NCBI RefSeq assembly: GCF_023498005.1
Contig: NZ_CP097289.1
Span: forward strand, 5,580,001-5,644,000
DNA length: 64,000 nucleotides
Reading direction: 5' to 3'
Origin: Streptomyces durmitorensis
GTDB lineage: Bacteria > Actinomycetota > Actinomycetes > Streptomycetales > Streptomycetaceae
Part shown: positions 1 through 9,686 of the stretch, piece by piece
How the letters are laid out: each line of letters begins with the position of its first letter
Position numbering within the stretch: position 1 is the first letter of the stretch
Program-made: the position numbers and the translations under genes
The notes under the pieces: model-generated
Seen by the model: the letters and a program-made list of their open reading frames with translations, nothing else
The model's database searches: none
Told to the model about the DNA's origin: nothing

Positions 1-288
1 CTGGCCCGCCTGGAGATCACCCGGACCCTGTATCGCGCGGGCGTCGACCATCAGCGCGTCCCCTTCTTTGTGGGGCAGGCCGTACGCGGTGTCTATCTCG
101 CCGACGTCACCACCACGGTCATGGCGCGGGCCGCCGCCTATCGGACTCAGCGGCTCGGCACGCTCGACGCCATCCACCTGGCGAGTGCGGACCCCTTCCG
201 GCAGGACATCACGGAGTTCGTCACCTACGGCCAGGAACTAGCCCGCGCGGCCGAGGAGCTCGGCTTTCCGGTGAGCTCCCCGGCGTAA
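1..288 (+). CDS. PIN-domain ribonuclease toxin (VapC-like), 5' end missing
   Basis: The reading frame is open from the first base and ends at a TAA, so only the C-terminal 95 residues are in the window. The visible part contains the motif TLDAIHLASA, typical of the third acidic motif of PIN-domain VapC toxins, followed by a short C-terminal strand region (ITEFVTYGQELARAAEELGF). PIN toxins are Mg2+-dependent endoribonucleases, usually encoded just after a small antitoxin, which would lie outside the window. The next gene starts 46 bases downstream. The family assignment rests on this one motif and on the overall C-terminal pattern, since the N-terminal catalytic Asp cannot be seen. A second, complete PIN gene occurs at 36961. 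Confidence 0.75.
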   Translation: MARLEITRTLYRAGVDHQRVPFFVGQAVRGVYLADVTTTVMARAAAYRTQRLGTLDAIHLASADPFRQDITEFVTYGQELARAAEELGFPVSSPA

Positions 289-334
289 CGGACCAGCGGC
301 GCGGGGGCGCGGGGAGCCGGATACCGTCAGGGTC

Positions 335-1702
335 ATGCAAGACCAGCCGCCCGCCCCCGCAGAGCCGTCCCCCACAGAGGCCACCCCCGCGGCCTGCCCC
401 GCAGGGGCCCCGCCCGAGGCCCAGGGGTCAGACGAGGCCCAGGGGCCAGAGCTCTTCACGTGGGAGTTCGCCACCGACCCCTACCCCGCCTATGCCTGGC
501 TCCGCGAGCACGCCCCCGTGCACAGGACCCGGCTGCCCAGCGGTGTGGAGGCCTGGCTGGTCACCCGGTACGTCGACGCCAAGCAGGCGCTCGCCGACCA
601 GCGGCTCAGCAAGAACCCCGCCCATCACGGCGAGCCCGCGCACGCGAAGAGCAAGACCGGCATCCCGGGCGAACGCAGCGCGAACCTGATGACGCACCTG
701 CTCAACATCGACCCGCCGGACCACACCCGCCTGCGCCGCCTCGTCTCCAAGGCCTTCACGCCCCGCCGTATCGCCGAATTCGCGCCCCGCGTCCAGGAGT
801 TGACCGACCGGCTCATCGACCAGTTCGCGGAGAAGGGGGAAGCCGACCTCATCCACGACTTCGCCTTCCCCCTCCCCATCTACGCCATCTGCGACCTGCT
901 CGGCGTGCCCCGCGAGGACCAGGACGACTTCCGTGACTGGGCGGGGATGATGATCCGCCACGGCGGAGGGCCCAGGGGCGGTGTCGCCCGGTCGGTGAAG
1001 AAGATGCGCGGGTACCTCGCCGAGCTGATCCACCGCAAGCGCCTCGAACCCGGCGACGACCTCATCTCCGGGCTCATCCGCGCCTCGGACCACGGTGAGC
1101 ACCTCACCGAGAACGAGGCCGCCGCGATGGCCTTCATCCTTCTCTTCGCCGGGTTCGAGACCACCGTCAATCTCATCGGCAACGGCACCTACGCCCTCCT
1201 CACCCACCCCGAGCAGCGCGAGCGGCTCCAGGGCTCCCTCAGGGACGGCGACACCGGCCTCCTGGAGACCGGTCTTGAGGAGCTCCTCCGCTTCGACGGT
1301 CCCGTCGAACTCGCCACGTGGCGGTTCGCCACCGAGCCGCTGACCATCGGAGGGGAGGACATCGCCGCCGGCGACCCCGTCCTCGTCGTCCTCGCCGCCG
1401 CCGATCGTGACCCCGAACGCTTCGACCGGCCGGACACGCTCGACCTCTCCCGGCGCGACAACCAACACCTCGGCTACGGCCATGGCATTCATTACTGTCT
1501 CGGTGCGCCGCTCGCCCGGCTCGAAGGGCAGGCCGCCCTCGCGACTCTTCTGCGGCGCCTCCCTGACCTGCGACTCGCGGTGGAACCTGGTGATTTGAGA
1601 TGGCGCGGCGGGCTCATCATGCGCGGACTCCGCACGCTGCCCGTGGAGTTCACACCCGCACAGCAGAGCAAAGATTCGACCCCGGAAACGACGTTTAGCT
1701 GA
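335..1702 (+). CDS. Cytochrome P450 (CYP107-like)
   Basis: A 455-residue soluble bacterial P450. The heme-ligand loop HLGYGHGIHYCLG places the axial Cys near residue 388. The I-helix oxygen-activation motif FAGFETT lies near residue 271, and the K-helix ExxR is seen as EELLRFDGP. The N-terminal 40 residues are Pro/Ala/Glu-rich and probably disordered. No ferredoxin or ferredoxin reductase gene is adjacent, so redox partners must come from elsewhere. In S. coelicolor a P450 (CYP107U1, from memory) sits beside the same rpf genes, which supports orthology, but the substrate cannot be read from the sequence. The start ATG has only a weak upstream GTCAGGG. Confidence 0.93.
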   Translation: MQDQPPAPAEPSPTEATPAACPAGAPPEAQGSDEAQGPELFTWEFATDPYPAYAWLREHAPVHRTRLPSGVEAWLVTRYVDAKQALADQRLSKNPAHHGEPAHAKSKTGIPGERSANLMTHLLNIDPPDHTRLRRLVSKAFTPRRIAEFAPRVQELTDRLIDQFAEKGEADLIHDFAFPLPIYAICDLLGVPREDQDDFRDWAGMMIRHGGGPRGGVARSVKKMRGYLAELIHRKRLEPGDDLISGLIRASDHGEHLTENEAAAMAFILLFAGFETTVNLIGNGTYALLTHPEQRERLQGSLRDGDTGLLETGLEELLRFDGPVELATWRFATEPLTIGGEDIAAGDPVLVVLAAADRDPERFDRPDTLDLSRRDNQHLGYGHGIHYCLGAPLARLEGQAALATLLRRLPDLRLAVEPGDLRWRGGLIMRGLRTLPVEFTPAQQSKDSTPETTFS

Positions 1703-1838
1703 CGGACCGTCAAGACTGTGACTTTCACGTGATCTCCGCTGCATCGACTTGTGACAAGCGTTCGACTGCCGCTACGTTCACCGACGACTCGGCATCCCGT
1801 GCCGCAGTCGTCGCTCCAGTCACGCGAAAGGCAACCGC

Positions 1839-2831
1839 ATGATCTCCGGCAATGGTCGTCACCGACGCCCCCGCCAGGCCCCGGCCCTGATCGTCGCGGC
1901 AGGAGTCGCAGGATCGGCCATCGCCATCCCGCTGCTCGGCGCCACCAGTGCGAGCGCGGCGGACACCGCCACGTGGGACAAGCTCGCGGAGTGCGAGAGC
2001 GGCGGATCCTGGAGCGCGGACGCCGGCAACGGCTACTACGGCGGGCTCCAGCTCTCGCAGCAGGTCTGGGAGGAGTACGGCGGCCTCGACTTCGCGCCGA
2101 GCGCCGACCAGGCCAGCCGTTCGCAGCAGATCTCCGTCGCCGAGAAGGTTCTTGACGACCAGGGGATCAGCGCCTGGCCCAGCTGCGCGCCGATCGCCGG
2201 TCTCACCCAGGACGGCGCCGCCGCCGACGTCGACCCCGGCGCCCCGATCACCACGGTGCCGTCGGACGAGCCGTCGGAGTCGACCGAGCCCGGTGACGGT
2301 GAGTCGGCCGAGACGGGCGAGCCGAGTGCGTCGCCGAGCGAGTCGGCCGATCCCTCGGACGACACCAAGTCTTCGGACAAGCCCTCGGCGAAGCCTTCCG
2401 AGAAGCCCGACGCCGACGACGAGACGCGAGACAAGAATCACGACGAGTCGGGTGAGCCGGGCAAGTCGGGTGAGTCGGATGAGTCCGGCGACTCGGGCAA
2501 GTCCGGTCAGAACGACGAGGCTTCACCCGCCCCCGGCACCCCCGCCGGTGAGGGTGAGGGCCGCCACCGCGGCGGCAGCGCGGACGACAAGGCCTCCGAC
2601 GGCGCCACCCGCGAGGGTTCGGGCCGGCACGCGTCCCGTGGCGACGAGCGTCAGAAGGACGGCTCCGACGGGACGTACACGGTCCGCTCCGGAGACAGCC
2701 TCTGGGGCATCGCGGACGACCTCGACGTGAAGGGCGGGTGGGCCGAGCTGTACGAGGAGAACGAGAAGTCGGTCGGCTCCGACCCCGATCTCATCCTTCC
2801 CGGTCAGAGCCTCGATTTGGGCGAAAAGTAG
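1839..2831 (+). CDS. Resuscitation-promoting factor-like muralytic enzyme with LysM (RpfC-like)
   Basis: A 330-residue secreted cell-wall hydrolase. An N-terminal signal peptide (basic start, then ALIVAAGVAGSAIAIPLLGA, cut after SASA) precedes an Rpf/transglycosylase-like domain at about residues 42-120. That domain contains WDKLAECESGGSW, whose Glu is the presumed catalytic acid, and GGLQLSQQVW. A long Ser/Asp/Glu/Lys-rich linker of about 150 residues follows, then a C-terminal LysM domain (GTYTVRSGDSLWGIAD to ILPGQSLDL) that binds peptidoglycan. Rpf proteins cleave peptidoglycan during spore germination. The start ATG follows GAAAGG at good spacing. It is tandem with a second Rpf gene at 3208; in S. 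coelicolor the matching pair is rpfC-rpfA (from memory). No riboswitch core was seen in the 136-base leader. Confidence 0.92.
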   Translation: MISGNGRHRRPRQAPALIVAAGVAGSAIAIPLLGATSASAADTATWDKLAECESGGSWSADAGNGYYGGLQLSQQVWEEYGGLDFAPSADQASRSQQISVAEKVLDDQGISAWPSCAPIAGLTQDGAAADVDPGAPITTVPSDEPSESTEPGDGESAETGEPSASPSESADPSDDTKSSDKPSAKPSEKPDADDETRDKNHDESGEPGKSGESDESGDSGKSGQNDEASPAPGTPAGEGEGRHRGGSADDKASDGATREGSGRHASRGDERQKDGSDGTYTVRSGDSLWGIADDLDVKGGWAELYEENEKSVGSDPDLILPGQSLDLGEK

Positions 2832-2976
2832 GGGTAGTTGGCGAGTCGCTTTGCGCTTGATGTCCCAATTGGCGCAAGTGAGAGATGGGTCTCAGAAGCC
2901 CTGATCGTCTTTGAGTTTCGGCCGATCGCATGTCTACGGTCGTGACCGCTCGCCACAGCGGGCCCCGCCGGTCGGT

Positions 2977-3190
2977 ACGCCGAGTCCTGCCAACGGCCGT
3001 TCGGGAACAGTCGTCGCGTAAGCGCCGTAGGCAGGAGCGGGGGAACCAAGGTTTCCGCCGGGCCCGGCCGTTCAGCATCGCGAGAGCGATGCGAAGAGAC
3101 GGACGGGAACGGCTAGGGGTTAAGCCGCGCTCAGGAAGCGCGGCCGGGCAACTTCATCGGCCCGAACCCGACAGCTCACCTCGCAGGCGT
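2977..3190 (+). ncRNA. Cyclic di-AMP riboswitch (ydaO-yuaA type)
   Basis: The 5' leader of the second rpf gene carries the ydaO-class signature blocks in order: a cctgcc/ggcagg stem (2986-2991 with 3031-3036), the block gcgggggaaccaa, the block ggctaggggttaagccgc, and the 3' block gaacccgacagctcacctcg. The closing P1 helix is acgcc (2977-2981) with ggcgt (3186-3190). The Shine-Dalgarno sequence of the downstream gene follows within 10 bases. Riboswitches of this class upstream of Streptomyces rpfA turn expression off when c-di-AMP is high. That behaviour is known for the family and inferred here. Confidence 0.93.
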
Positions 3191-3207
3191 CGGTGAGGGG
3201 ATCACTC

Positions 3208-3918
3208 ATGCTGTTTTCCAGCAAGGGCAAGCACCGCCGCCCGTCCAAGGCCACCCGTGTCGCCACGCTCGCCGGCGTCACCGGTGTAGCGGTCGCCGCC
3301 CCGCTGATGGCGGCCGGCTCGGCCTCCGCCGCGACCAACTCCGAGTGGGACGCCGTCGCCCAGTGCGAGTCGGGCGGCAACTGGTCCATCAACACCGGCA
3401 ACGGCTACACGGGCGGACTGCAGTTCTCGTCCTCCACCTGGGCCGCGTACGGCGGTACGAAGTACGCGCCCACCGCCGACAAGGCCTCCAAGGCCCAGCA
3501 GATCGAGATCGGCGAGAAGGTCCTCGCGGGTCAGGGCAAGGGTGCCTGGCCGAGCTGCGGCGTCGGCCTCTCGGGCGCCTCCAACGAGGGTGGCGGTGCG
3601 CAGGAGAGCGCCCCGCAGCAGACCCAGCCCCAGGAGCAGCCGAAGAGCCAGCCCAGCGCCCAGACCGAGCAGCCGCAGCAGGCCGCTCCGAAGGCCGAGG
3701 CCCCCAAGACCGAGTCCAAGAAGACCGTCGAGACCCCGACCGGCAAGAAGGTCAAGAAGGGCGACGGCGAGTACAAGGTCAAGAAGGGTGACACCCTCTC
3801 CAAGATCGCCGAGGCGAAGGACGTCAAGGGCGGCTGGCACAAGGTGTACAAGCTCAACGGCGACATCATCGACAACGCCGACATGATCTACCCGGGCCAG
3901 CAGCTCCACCTCAGCTAA
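3208..3918 (+). CDS. rpfA: Resuscitation-promoting factor RpfA
   Basis: A 236-residue secreted Rpf with the layout signal peptide, Rpf domain, flexible linker and C-terminal LysM. The Rpf domain holds WDAVAQCESGGNW (catalytic Glu in CESGG) and GGLQFSSSTW. The linker is rich in Gln, Pro, Glu and Lys, unlike the acidic linker of the neighbouring paralog. LysM runs from GEYKVKKGDTLSKIAEA to IYPGQQLHLS at the very end. ATG 3208 is chosen because GAGGGG lies seven bases before it; an in-frame GTG at 3193 would place the start within the Shine-Dalgarno region next to the riboswitch. Expression should be controlled by the upstream c-di-AMP riboswitch and end at the hairpin near 3986. The role is peptidoglycan remodelling during germination. 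Confidence 0.93.
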   Translation: MLFSSKGKHRRPSKATRVATLAGVTGVAVAAPLMAAGSASAATNSEWDAVAQCESGGNWSINTGNGYTGGLQFSSSTWAAYGGTKYAPTADKASKAQQIEIGEKVLAGQGKGAWPSCGVGLSGASNEGGGAQESAPQQTQPQEQPKSQPSAQTEQPQQAAPKAEAPKTESKKTVETPTGKKVKKGDGEYKVKKGDTLSKIAEAKDVKGGWHKVYKLNGDIIDNADMIYPGQQLHLS

Positions 3919-3985
3919 GCGCTGAGAGCTGAGCGGCGGCGCTTCGGCGGAGGCGCCGCCCGCCCACCCCCGTCCCCACGGGTCC

Positions 3986-4038
3986 ACCCCGTCCCGGTGC
4001 GCGTATCCCCCGTACGCACCGGGGCGGGGTTCTTTTTT
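3986..4038 (+). terminator. Rho-independent terminator after rpfA
   Basis: A 16-bp GC-rich stem pairs accccgtcccggtgcg (3986-4001) with cgcaccggggcggggt (4015-4030) with one G-U pair. It is followed by tcttttttg, an unusually clear U-tract for this genome. It separates rpfA from eno. A smaller ggcggcgc/gcgccgcc hairpin at 3935-3960 precedes it. Confidence 0.85.
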
Positions 4039-4130
4039 GTCCGCACCGCTTTGTTCCGTTCGGAAACTTTTTGCTCTCGGTTTGTCCACAGGACGGTCGC
4101 TCGGCTGGCTGTTGCCCGGGAGCCGGTTAG

Positions 4131-5477
<1,347 letters not shown>

Positions 5478-5517
5478 TAGGCACAGCAAGGGCTGAGCCG
5501 TAGCCACGCTGTAGTTA

Positions 5518-5562
5518 CGTACGTCCCCGTACTCGGTCCCGTACCGTGTGCGGGGACGTACG
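5518..5562 (+). terminator. Inverted repeat between eno and divIC
   Basis: A 12-bp perfect stem (5518-5529 with 5551-5562, cgtacgtccccg/cggggacgtacg) encloses a 21-base loop. It could terminate or attenuate eno transcription. No T-run follows and it lies only 25 bases before the next start codon. Confidence 0.45.
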
Positions 5563-5586
5563 CGCGTGTGAACGGGAGGCGGGGAC

Positions 5587-6069
5587 ATGGCCGTGAAGGA
5601 CCGGGACCGGTTCTCCACCGCGACCAGGCTGCGGCTGCTCGGCGAACAGACCGCGGAGCGTGTCTACCGCTCCCAGACCAAGCGCCAGGCCCGCCGCTCC
5701 CGGCTCACGGGACGCGCCGCGCTCCTGGCGCTCGTGCTCTGCTCGCTGGTCGTCGCGCTCGCCTACCCGATAAGGCAGTACGTCTCCCAGCGCGCGGAGA
5801 TCGCCGATCAGCGCAAGGAGCAGGCCGAGCGCCGCGAGAACGTCGAGAAGCTGCGGGACGAGAAGGCCCGCTGGCGGGACGACGAGTACGCGGAGCAGCG
5901 CATCCGGGACCGGCTGCACTATGTGATGCCGGGCGAGACCGGCTTCACGGTGGTCGACCCCGAGGCGGCGAAGAAGCAGCACACCGACCAGGGGGCGGCC
6001 GCCAGGCCCTGGTACTCGAACGTCTGGGACGGCGTCGACAAGGCCGACCGCCCGGACGACGACGACTGA
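5587..6069 (+). CDS. divIC: Septum formation initiator family protein (DivIC/FtsB-like)
   Basis: A 160-residue bitopic membrane protein. A basic cytoplasmic N-terminus of about 40 residues is followed by one transmembrane helix (ALLALVLCSLVVALAYPI). A periplasmic-side coiled coil rich in Glu, Arg and Gln comes next (QRAEIADQRKEQAERRENVEKLRDEKARW), then the family motif around QRIRDRLHYVMPGET. DivIC/FtsB proteins bridge FtsL and the septal synthase in the divisome. In Streptomyces they matter most for sporulation septa. The gene follows eno and precedes the DUF501 and ppx genes, the order conserved across actinobacteria. The start ATG has GGGAGGCGGGG upstream. Confidence 0.92.
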   Translation: MAVKDRDRFSTATRLRLLGEQTAERVYRSQTKRQARRSRLTGRAALLALVLCSLVVALAYPIRQYVSQRAEIADQRKEQAERRENVEKLRDEKARWRDDEYAEQRIRDRLHYVMPGETGFTVVDPEAAKKQHTDQGAAARPWYSNVWDGVDKADRPDDDD

Positions 6070-6140
6070 GCGACATCAGAACCTCTGACATCCGAGTCCG
6101 AGCCCCACAGAACTTCTACGGAACCGATCGAAAGACAGGC

Positions 6141-6662
6141 ATGGAAACGCCCCCGCCGACCACCCCGCGCACCGAGCCCACCGACGCCGACGTCGAGGCC
6201 TTCAAGCAGCAGCTCGGCCGCCCGCCGCGCGGCCTGCGGGCCATCGCCCACCGCTGCCCGTGCGGGCAGCCGGACGTCGTCGAGACGGCGCCGCGCCTTC
6301 CGGACGGGACGCCGTTCCCGACGACGTACTACCTGACGTGCCCCCGCGCGGCCTCCGCGATCGGCACGCTGGAGGCGAACGGCGTCATGAAGGAGATGAC
6401 CGAGCGCCTCGCGACGGACCCGGAGCTCGCCGCCGCGTACCGCGCGGCGCACGAGGACTACATCGCGCGCCGCGACGCGATCGAGGTCCTGGAGGGCTTC
6501 CCGAGTGCGGGCGGCATGCCGGACCGCGTGAAGTGCCTGCACGTCCTGGTCGGCCACTCCCTGGCCGCGGGCCCCGGAGTGAACCCCCTGGGCGACGAGG
6601 CGATCGCGATGCTCCCGGAGTGGTGGCGCAAGGGCGCGTGCGTGTCCCTGCCGGAGGAGTAG
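6141..6662 (+). CDS. DUF501 domain-containing protein
   Basis: A 173-residue soluble protein of the actinobacterial DUF501 family, whose biochemical function is unknown. Visible features are the opening LGRPPRGLRAIAHRCPCGQPDVVETAPRL, with a CPC motif, a TYYLTCPRA segment, and the C-terminal DRVKCLHVLVGHSLAAG with conserved Cys and His residues that could bind metal. The order divIC, DUF501, ppx/gppA is widely conserved in actinobacteria and suggests co-transcription: 71 bases separate it from divIC and 64 from the phosphatase gene. ATG 6141 is the start, because the protein begins just before the conserved domain. The same frame is open further upstream only because it overlaps divIC out of phase. 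Confidence 0.9.
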   Translation: METPPPTTPRTEPTDADVEAFKQQLGRPPRGLRAIAHRCPCGQPDVVETAPRLPDGTPFPTTYYLTCPRAASAIGTLEANGVMKEMTERLATDPELAAAYRAAHEDYIARRDAIEVLEGFPSAGGMPDRVKCLHVLVGHSLAAGPGVNPLGDEAIAMLPEWWRKGACVSLPEE

Positions 6663-6726
6663 GTCGGCGTCCTCGTTGCCGAGCTGCCGAGCTGCCGAGT
6701 ACCGATTCAACTGAGGAGCCCCCAGA

Positions 6727-7653
6727 GTGACCCGCGTAGCTGCCATCGACTGCGGCACGAACTCGATCCGCCTGCTCGTGGCAGACGCGGACCCGCAGAC
6801 AGGCGAACTCGTCGACCTGGACCGCAGGATGACCATCGTCCGCCTCGGCCAAGGCGTCGACAAGACGGGCCGTCTGGCTCCGGAGGCCCTGGAACGCACC
6901 TTCGCGGCCTGCCGCGAGTACGCCGAGGTCATCAAGTCCCACGGCGCCGAACGCCTCCGCTTCGTGGCGACCTCCGCCTCCCGTGACGCCGAGAACCGCG
7001 ACGACTTCGTACGCGGCGTCCTGGACATCCTCGGCGTCGAGCCGGAGGTCATCAGCGGTGACCAGGAGGCCGAGTTCTCCTTCACGGGCGCGACGAAGGA
7101 GCTGGCGGGCAGCGACCACCTCGCCAAGCCCTACCTCGTCGTGGACATCGGCGGCGGCTCCACGGAGTTCGTCGTCGGCGAGGACCACGTCCGTGCCGCC
7201 CGCTCCGTCGACATCGGCTGCGTGCGCCTCACGGAGCGGCACATCCGCACCGACCCGCCCGCTCCCGCCGAACTGGACGCCGTACGCGCCGACATCGAGG
7301 CCGCGCTCGACCTCGCGGAGGAGACCGTGCCGATCCGCGAGGCGCGGACCCTGGTCGGCCTCGCGGGCTCGGTGACCACCGTGTCCGCCGTCGCGCTCGG
7401 CCTCGACGCGTACGACTCCGAGGCGATCCACCACTCCCGTGTCTCGTACGAGCGGGTCAGCGAGATCGTCGGACGCCTGAGCCGGGCCACGCACGACGAG
7501 CGCGCCGCGATCCCGGTGATGCATCCGGGGCGCGTGGACGTCATCGTCTCGGGCGCGCTCGTGCTTCTTTCGATCATGGAAAGGACCGGGGCCCGGGAGG
7601 TCGTCGTCAGCGAGCACGACATCCTCGACGGCATCGGCTGGTCGATCGCCTGA
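6727..7653 (+). CDS. Ppx/GppA family exopolyphosphatase
   Basis: A 308-residue short actinobacterial member of the Ppx/GppA family in the ASKHA fold. Motifs seen are DCGTNSIRLLVAD (phosphate 1), ATSASRDAENRDDF, ISGDQEAEFSFTGA, VVDIGGGSTEFVVG (phosphate 2) and GLAGSVTTVSA. The C-terminal regulatory domain of E. coli Ppx (about 500 residues) is absent, as usual in this clade. Proteins of this type hydrolyse inorganic polyphosphate or pppGpp; which one applies here cannot be read from sequence. The start is GTG following a GGAG-containing leader. It is the last gene of the eno-divIC-DUF501 group before a 398-base gap. Confidence 0.92.
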   Translation: MTRVAAIDCGTNSIRLLVADADPQTGELVDLDRRMTIVRLGQGVDKTGRLAPEALERTFAACREYAEVIKSHGAERLRFVATSASRDAENRDDFVRGVLDILGVEPEVISGDQEAEFSFTGATKELAGSDHLAKPYLVVDIGGGSTEFVVGEDHVRAARSVDIGCVRLTERHIRTDPPAPAELDAVRADIEAALDLAEETVPIREARTLVGLAGSVTTVSAVALGLDAYDSEAIHHSRVSYERVSEIVGRLSRATHDERAAIPVMHPGRVDVIVSGALVLLSIMERTGAREVVVSEHDILDGIGWSIA

Positions 7654-7725
7654 GCGCGTCATGTAGCGTCTGAGCGGCCGTCGAGGGGGTCGAAAGGCCC
7701 CGCGGCGACACGCCGTCGGGAAACT

Positions 7726-7743
7726 TCGTGAAGTTCTTCACAA
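7726..7743 (+). promoter_or_regulatory. Candidate Rex (redox) operator upstream of ndh
   Basis: The 18-mer tcgtgaagttcttcacaa matches the Rex consensus TTGTGAA-N4-TTCACAA with one mismatch. Rex senses NADH/NAD+ and represses respiratory genes in Streptomyces. The site lies 309 bases before the NADH dehydrogenase start, inside a 398-base gene-free stretch (7654-8051). That stretch also has a small hairpin at 7771-7787 (aggggt/acccct) and otherwise shows nothing recognisable. Confidence 0.6.
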
Positions 7744-8051
7744 GGAAATCGGCTCGGTTGGACGATGTTCAGGGGTTCCGGACCCCTAAAAGTGATCCCA
7801 GAGGGCCTCGCGACCCGCGATGGTGAAGGTTCGCGAGTGGGCCCGGAGCGTGGGCCGGGGGAGTGGTTCACTGGGCCCCGGAGGCCAGAGCGGCAGCTCA
7901 CAAGGGGTGCACAACGTCTCGGGTCATCCCGTGGTTCCCCTGGGGCGTCATGACCTGCGTCACGTGGGCGGCGAAGTGTAGCAGAGGGCCTACCCATGCT
8001 TGTGAAGGGGCGCACGAGCGACCCCCCTCGGGCGGGTGGATACTCGATGGC

Positions 8052-9482
8052 ATGAGCACCACGGAGCGTCCCAGGATCCTCGTAGTAGGCGGTGGGTACG
8101 TAGGCCTGTACGCAGCTCGGCGCATCCTCAAGAAGATGCGCTACGGAGAGGCGACCGTCACGGTCGTCGACCCCCGGTCGTACATGACCTACCAGCCCTT
8201 CCTCCCCGAAGCCGCAGCCGGCAGCATTTCGCCTCGGCACGTCGTCGTCCCGCTGCGACGCGTGCTGCCCAAGGCGGAAGTTCTGACCGGCCGGGTCACC
8301 ACCATCGATCAGGACCGCAAGGTCGCGACGATCGCCCCCCTCGTGGGCGAGGCGTACGAGCTGCCTTTCGACTACCTGGTCATCGCGATGGGCGCGGTCT
8401 CCCGCACCTTCCCGATCCCCGGCCTCGCCGAGCAGGGCATCGGCATGAAGGGCATCGAGGAGGCCATCGGCCTGCGCAACCACGTCCTCGAGCAGCTGGA
8501 CAAGGCTGACTCCACGACGGACGAGGACGTCCGCCGCAAGGCGCTGACCTTCGTCTTCGTCGGCGGTGGCTTCGCGGGTGCGGAGACCATCGGTGAGGTC
8601 GAGGACATGGCCCGCGACGCGGCCAAGTACTACAACAACGTGAAGCGCGAGGACATGCGCTTCGTGCTCGTCGACGTCGCGGACAAGATCCTCCCCGAGG
8701 TCGGCCCGAAGCTCGGCCAGTACGGCAAGGAGCACCTCGAGGGCCGCGGTGTCGAGGTCTACCTCAAGACCGGCATGGACTCCTGCGTGGACGGCCACGT
8801 GGTGCTCAACAACGGCCTTGAGGTCGACTCCAGCACCATCGTGTGGACCGCCGGCGTCAAGCCGAACCCGGCGCTCGCCCGCTTCGGTCTGCCGCTCGGC
8901 CCCCGTGGCCACGTCGACACCCAGACGACCCTCCAGGTCCAGGGCACCGACTACATCTGGGCCGCGGGCGACAACGCCCAGGTGCCGGACATGGTCGGCC
9001 GCAAGGCCGGCAACGAGAACGCCTGGTGCCCGCCGAACGCCCAGCACGCGCTGCGGCAGGCCAAGGTCCTCGGCGACAACGTGATCTCCGGCATGCGGGG
9101 CTTCCCGCAGAAGGAGTACAGCCACGCCAACAAGGGTGCGGTCGCCGGTCTGGGCCTGCACAAGGGCGTCGCGATGATCGTCATGGGCAAGATGAAGATC
9201 AAGCTCAAGGGCCGTCTGGCCTGGTACATGCACCGCGCGTACCACGGCATGGCGATGCCGACGTTCAACCGCAAGATCCGTGTCTTCGCCGACTGGACGC
9301 TCGCGGTCTTCCTCAAGCGTGAGGTCGTCTCGCTGGGCGCCATGGAGACGCCGCGCGAGGAGTTCTACGAGGCCGCCAAGCCCGCGCCGAAGCCCGCCGC
9401 GGCCAAGGCCGAGCCGGTCGCCGCCGGGTCCGCCGGGTCCGCCGGGTCCGCCGGGTCCGAGGAGAAGGCCAAGGCCTCCTGA
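8052..9482 (+). CDS. ndh: Type II NADH dehydrogenase (NAD(P)/FAD-dependent oxidoreductase)
   Basis: A 476-residue non-proton-pumping NADH:quinone oxidoreductase at the inner face of the membrane. The FAD-binding Rossmann motif is RILVVGGGYVGLYAARRI at the N-terminus. The NADH-binding one is FVFVGGGFAGAETIGE near residue 170. The second FAD contact is YIWAAGDNAQVPD near residue 300. The C-terminal 100 residues are basic and amphipathic (RIRVFADWTLAVFLKREVVSLG), fitting monotopic membrane attachment. The extreme C-terminus ends in a run of Ala-Gly-Ser triplets encoded by a 9-bp tandem repeat. ATG 8052 is chosen because the flavin fold starts eight residues later. The likely Rex operator upstream and the strong terminator after it indicate a single-gene unit. 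Confidence 0.95.
   Translation: MSTTERPRILVVGGGYVGLYAARRILKKMRYGEATVTVVDPRSYMTYQPFLPEAAAGSISPRHVVVPLRRVLPKAEVLTGRVTTIDQDRKVATIAPLVGEAYELPFDYLVIAMGAVSRTFPIPGLAEQGIGMKGIEEAIGLRNHVLEQLDKADSTTDEDVRRKALTFVFVGGGFAGAETIGEVEDMARDAAKYYNNVKREDMRFVLVDVADKILPEVGPKLGQYGKEHLEGRGVEVYLKTGMDSCVDGHVVLNNGLEVDSSTIVWTAGVKPNPALARFGLPLGPRGHVDTQTTLQVQGTDYIWAAGDNAQVPDMVGRKAGNENAWCPPNAQHALRQAKVLGDNVISGMRGFPQKEYSHANKGAVAGLGLHKGVAMIVMGKMKIKLKGRLAWYMHRAYHGMAMPTFNRKIRVFADWTLAVFLKREVVSLGAMETPREEFYEAAKPAPKPAAAKAEPVAAGSAGSAGSAGSEEKAKAS
9423..9458 (+). repeat. Four exact 9-bp tandem repeats in the ndh 3' end
   Basis: gccgggtcc is repeated four times without change, encoding a low-complexity Ala-Gly-Ser tail. An array of this kind is likely to vary in copy number between strains. 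Confidence 0.95.
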
Positions 9483-9501
9483 CCTCCGGTCGTTGAACAG
9501 C

Positions 9502-9552
9502 CCCGAAGGGGCCGTCCGCCATCCGTGGTGCGGGCGGCCCCTTCGGGTTTTT
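9502..9552 (+). terminator. Strong Rho-independent terminator after ndh
   Basis: An 18-bp stem (9502-9519 with 9530-9547, cccgaaggggccgtccgc/gcgggcggccccttcggg, one G-U pair) has a 10-base loop and is followed by ttttt. Confidence 0.92.
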
Positions 9553-9655
9553 CCGGCCCTTTATACGTGTTGGCTACATGTATTTTGCCGATCCGTGACG
9601 CGGCAACGGGACTGCGGGAGCGCCCGGTTGGTGTTTACGTGGTGTTGAACCTATC

Positions 9656-9667
9656 CGGGATATCCCG
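9656..9667 (+). promoter_or_regulatory. 12-bp palindrome in the cfa leader
   Basis: cgggatatcccg is a perfect palindrome 19 bases before the start codon of the cyclopropane synthase. TTGAAC at 9645-9650 lies 5 bases upstream and might be a -35 element. The palindrome could be an operator; no regulator is identified. Confidence 0.35.
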
Positions 9668-9686
9668 AATCACGGAGGTGTGCACC

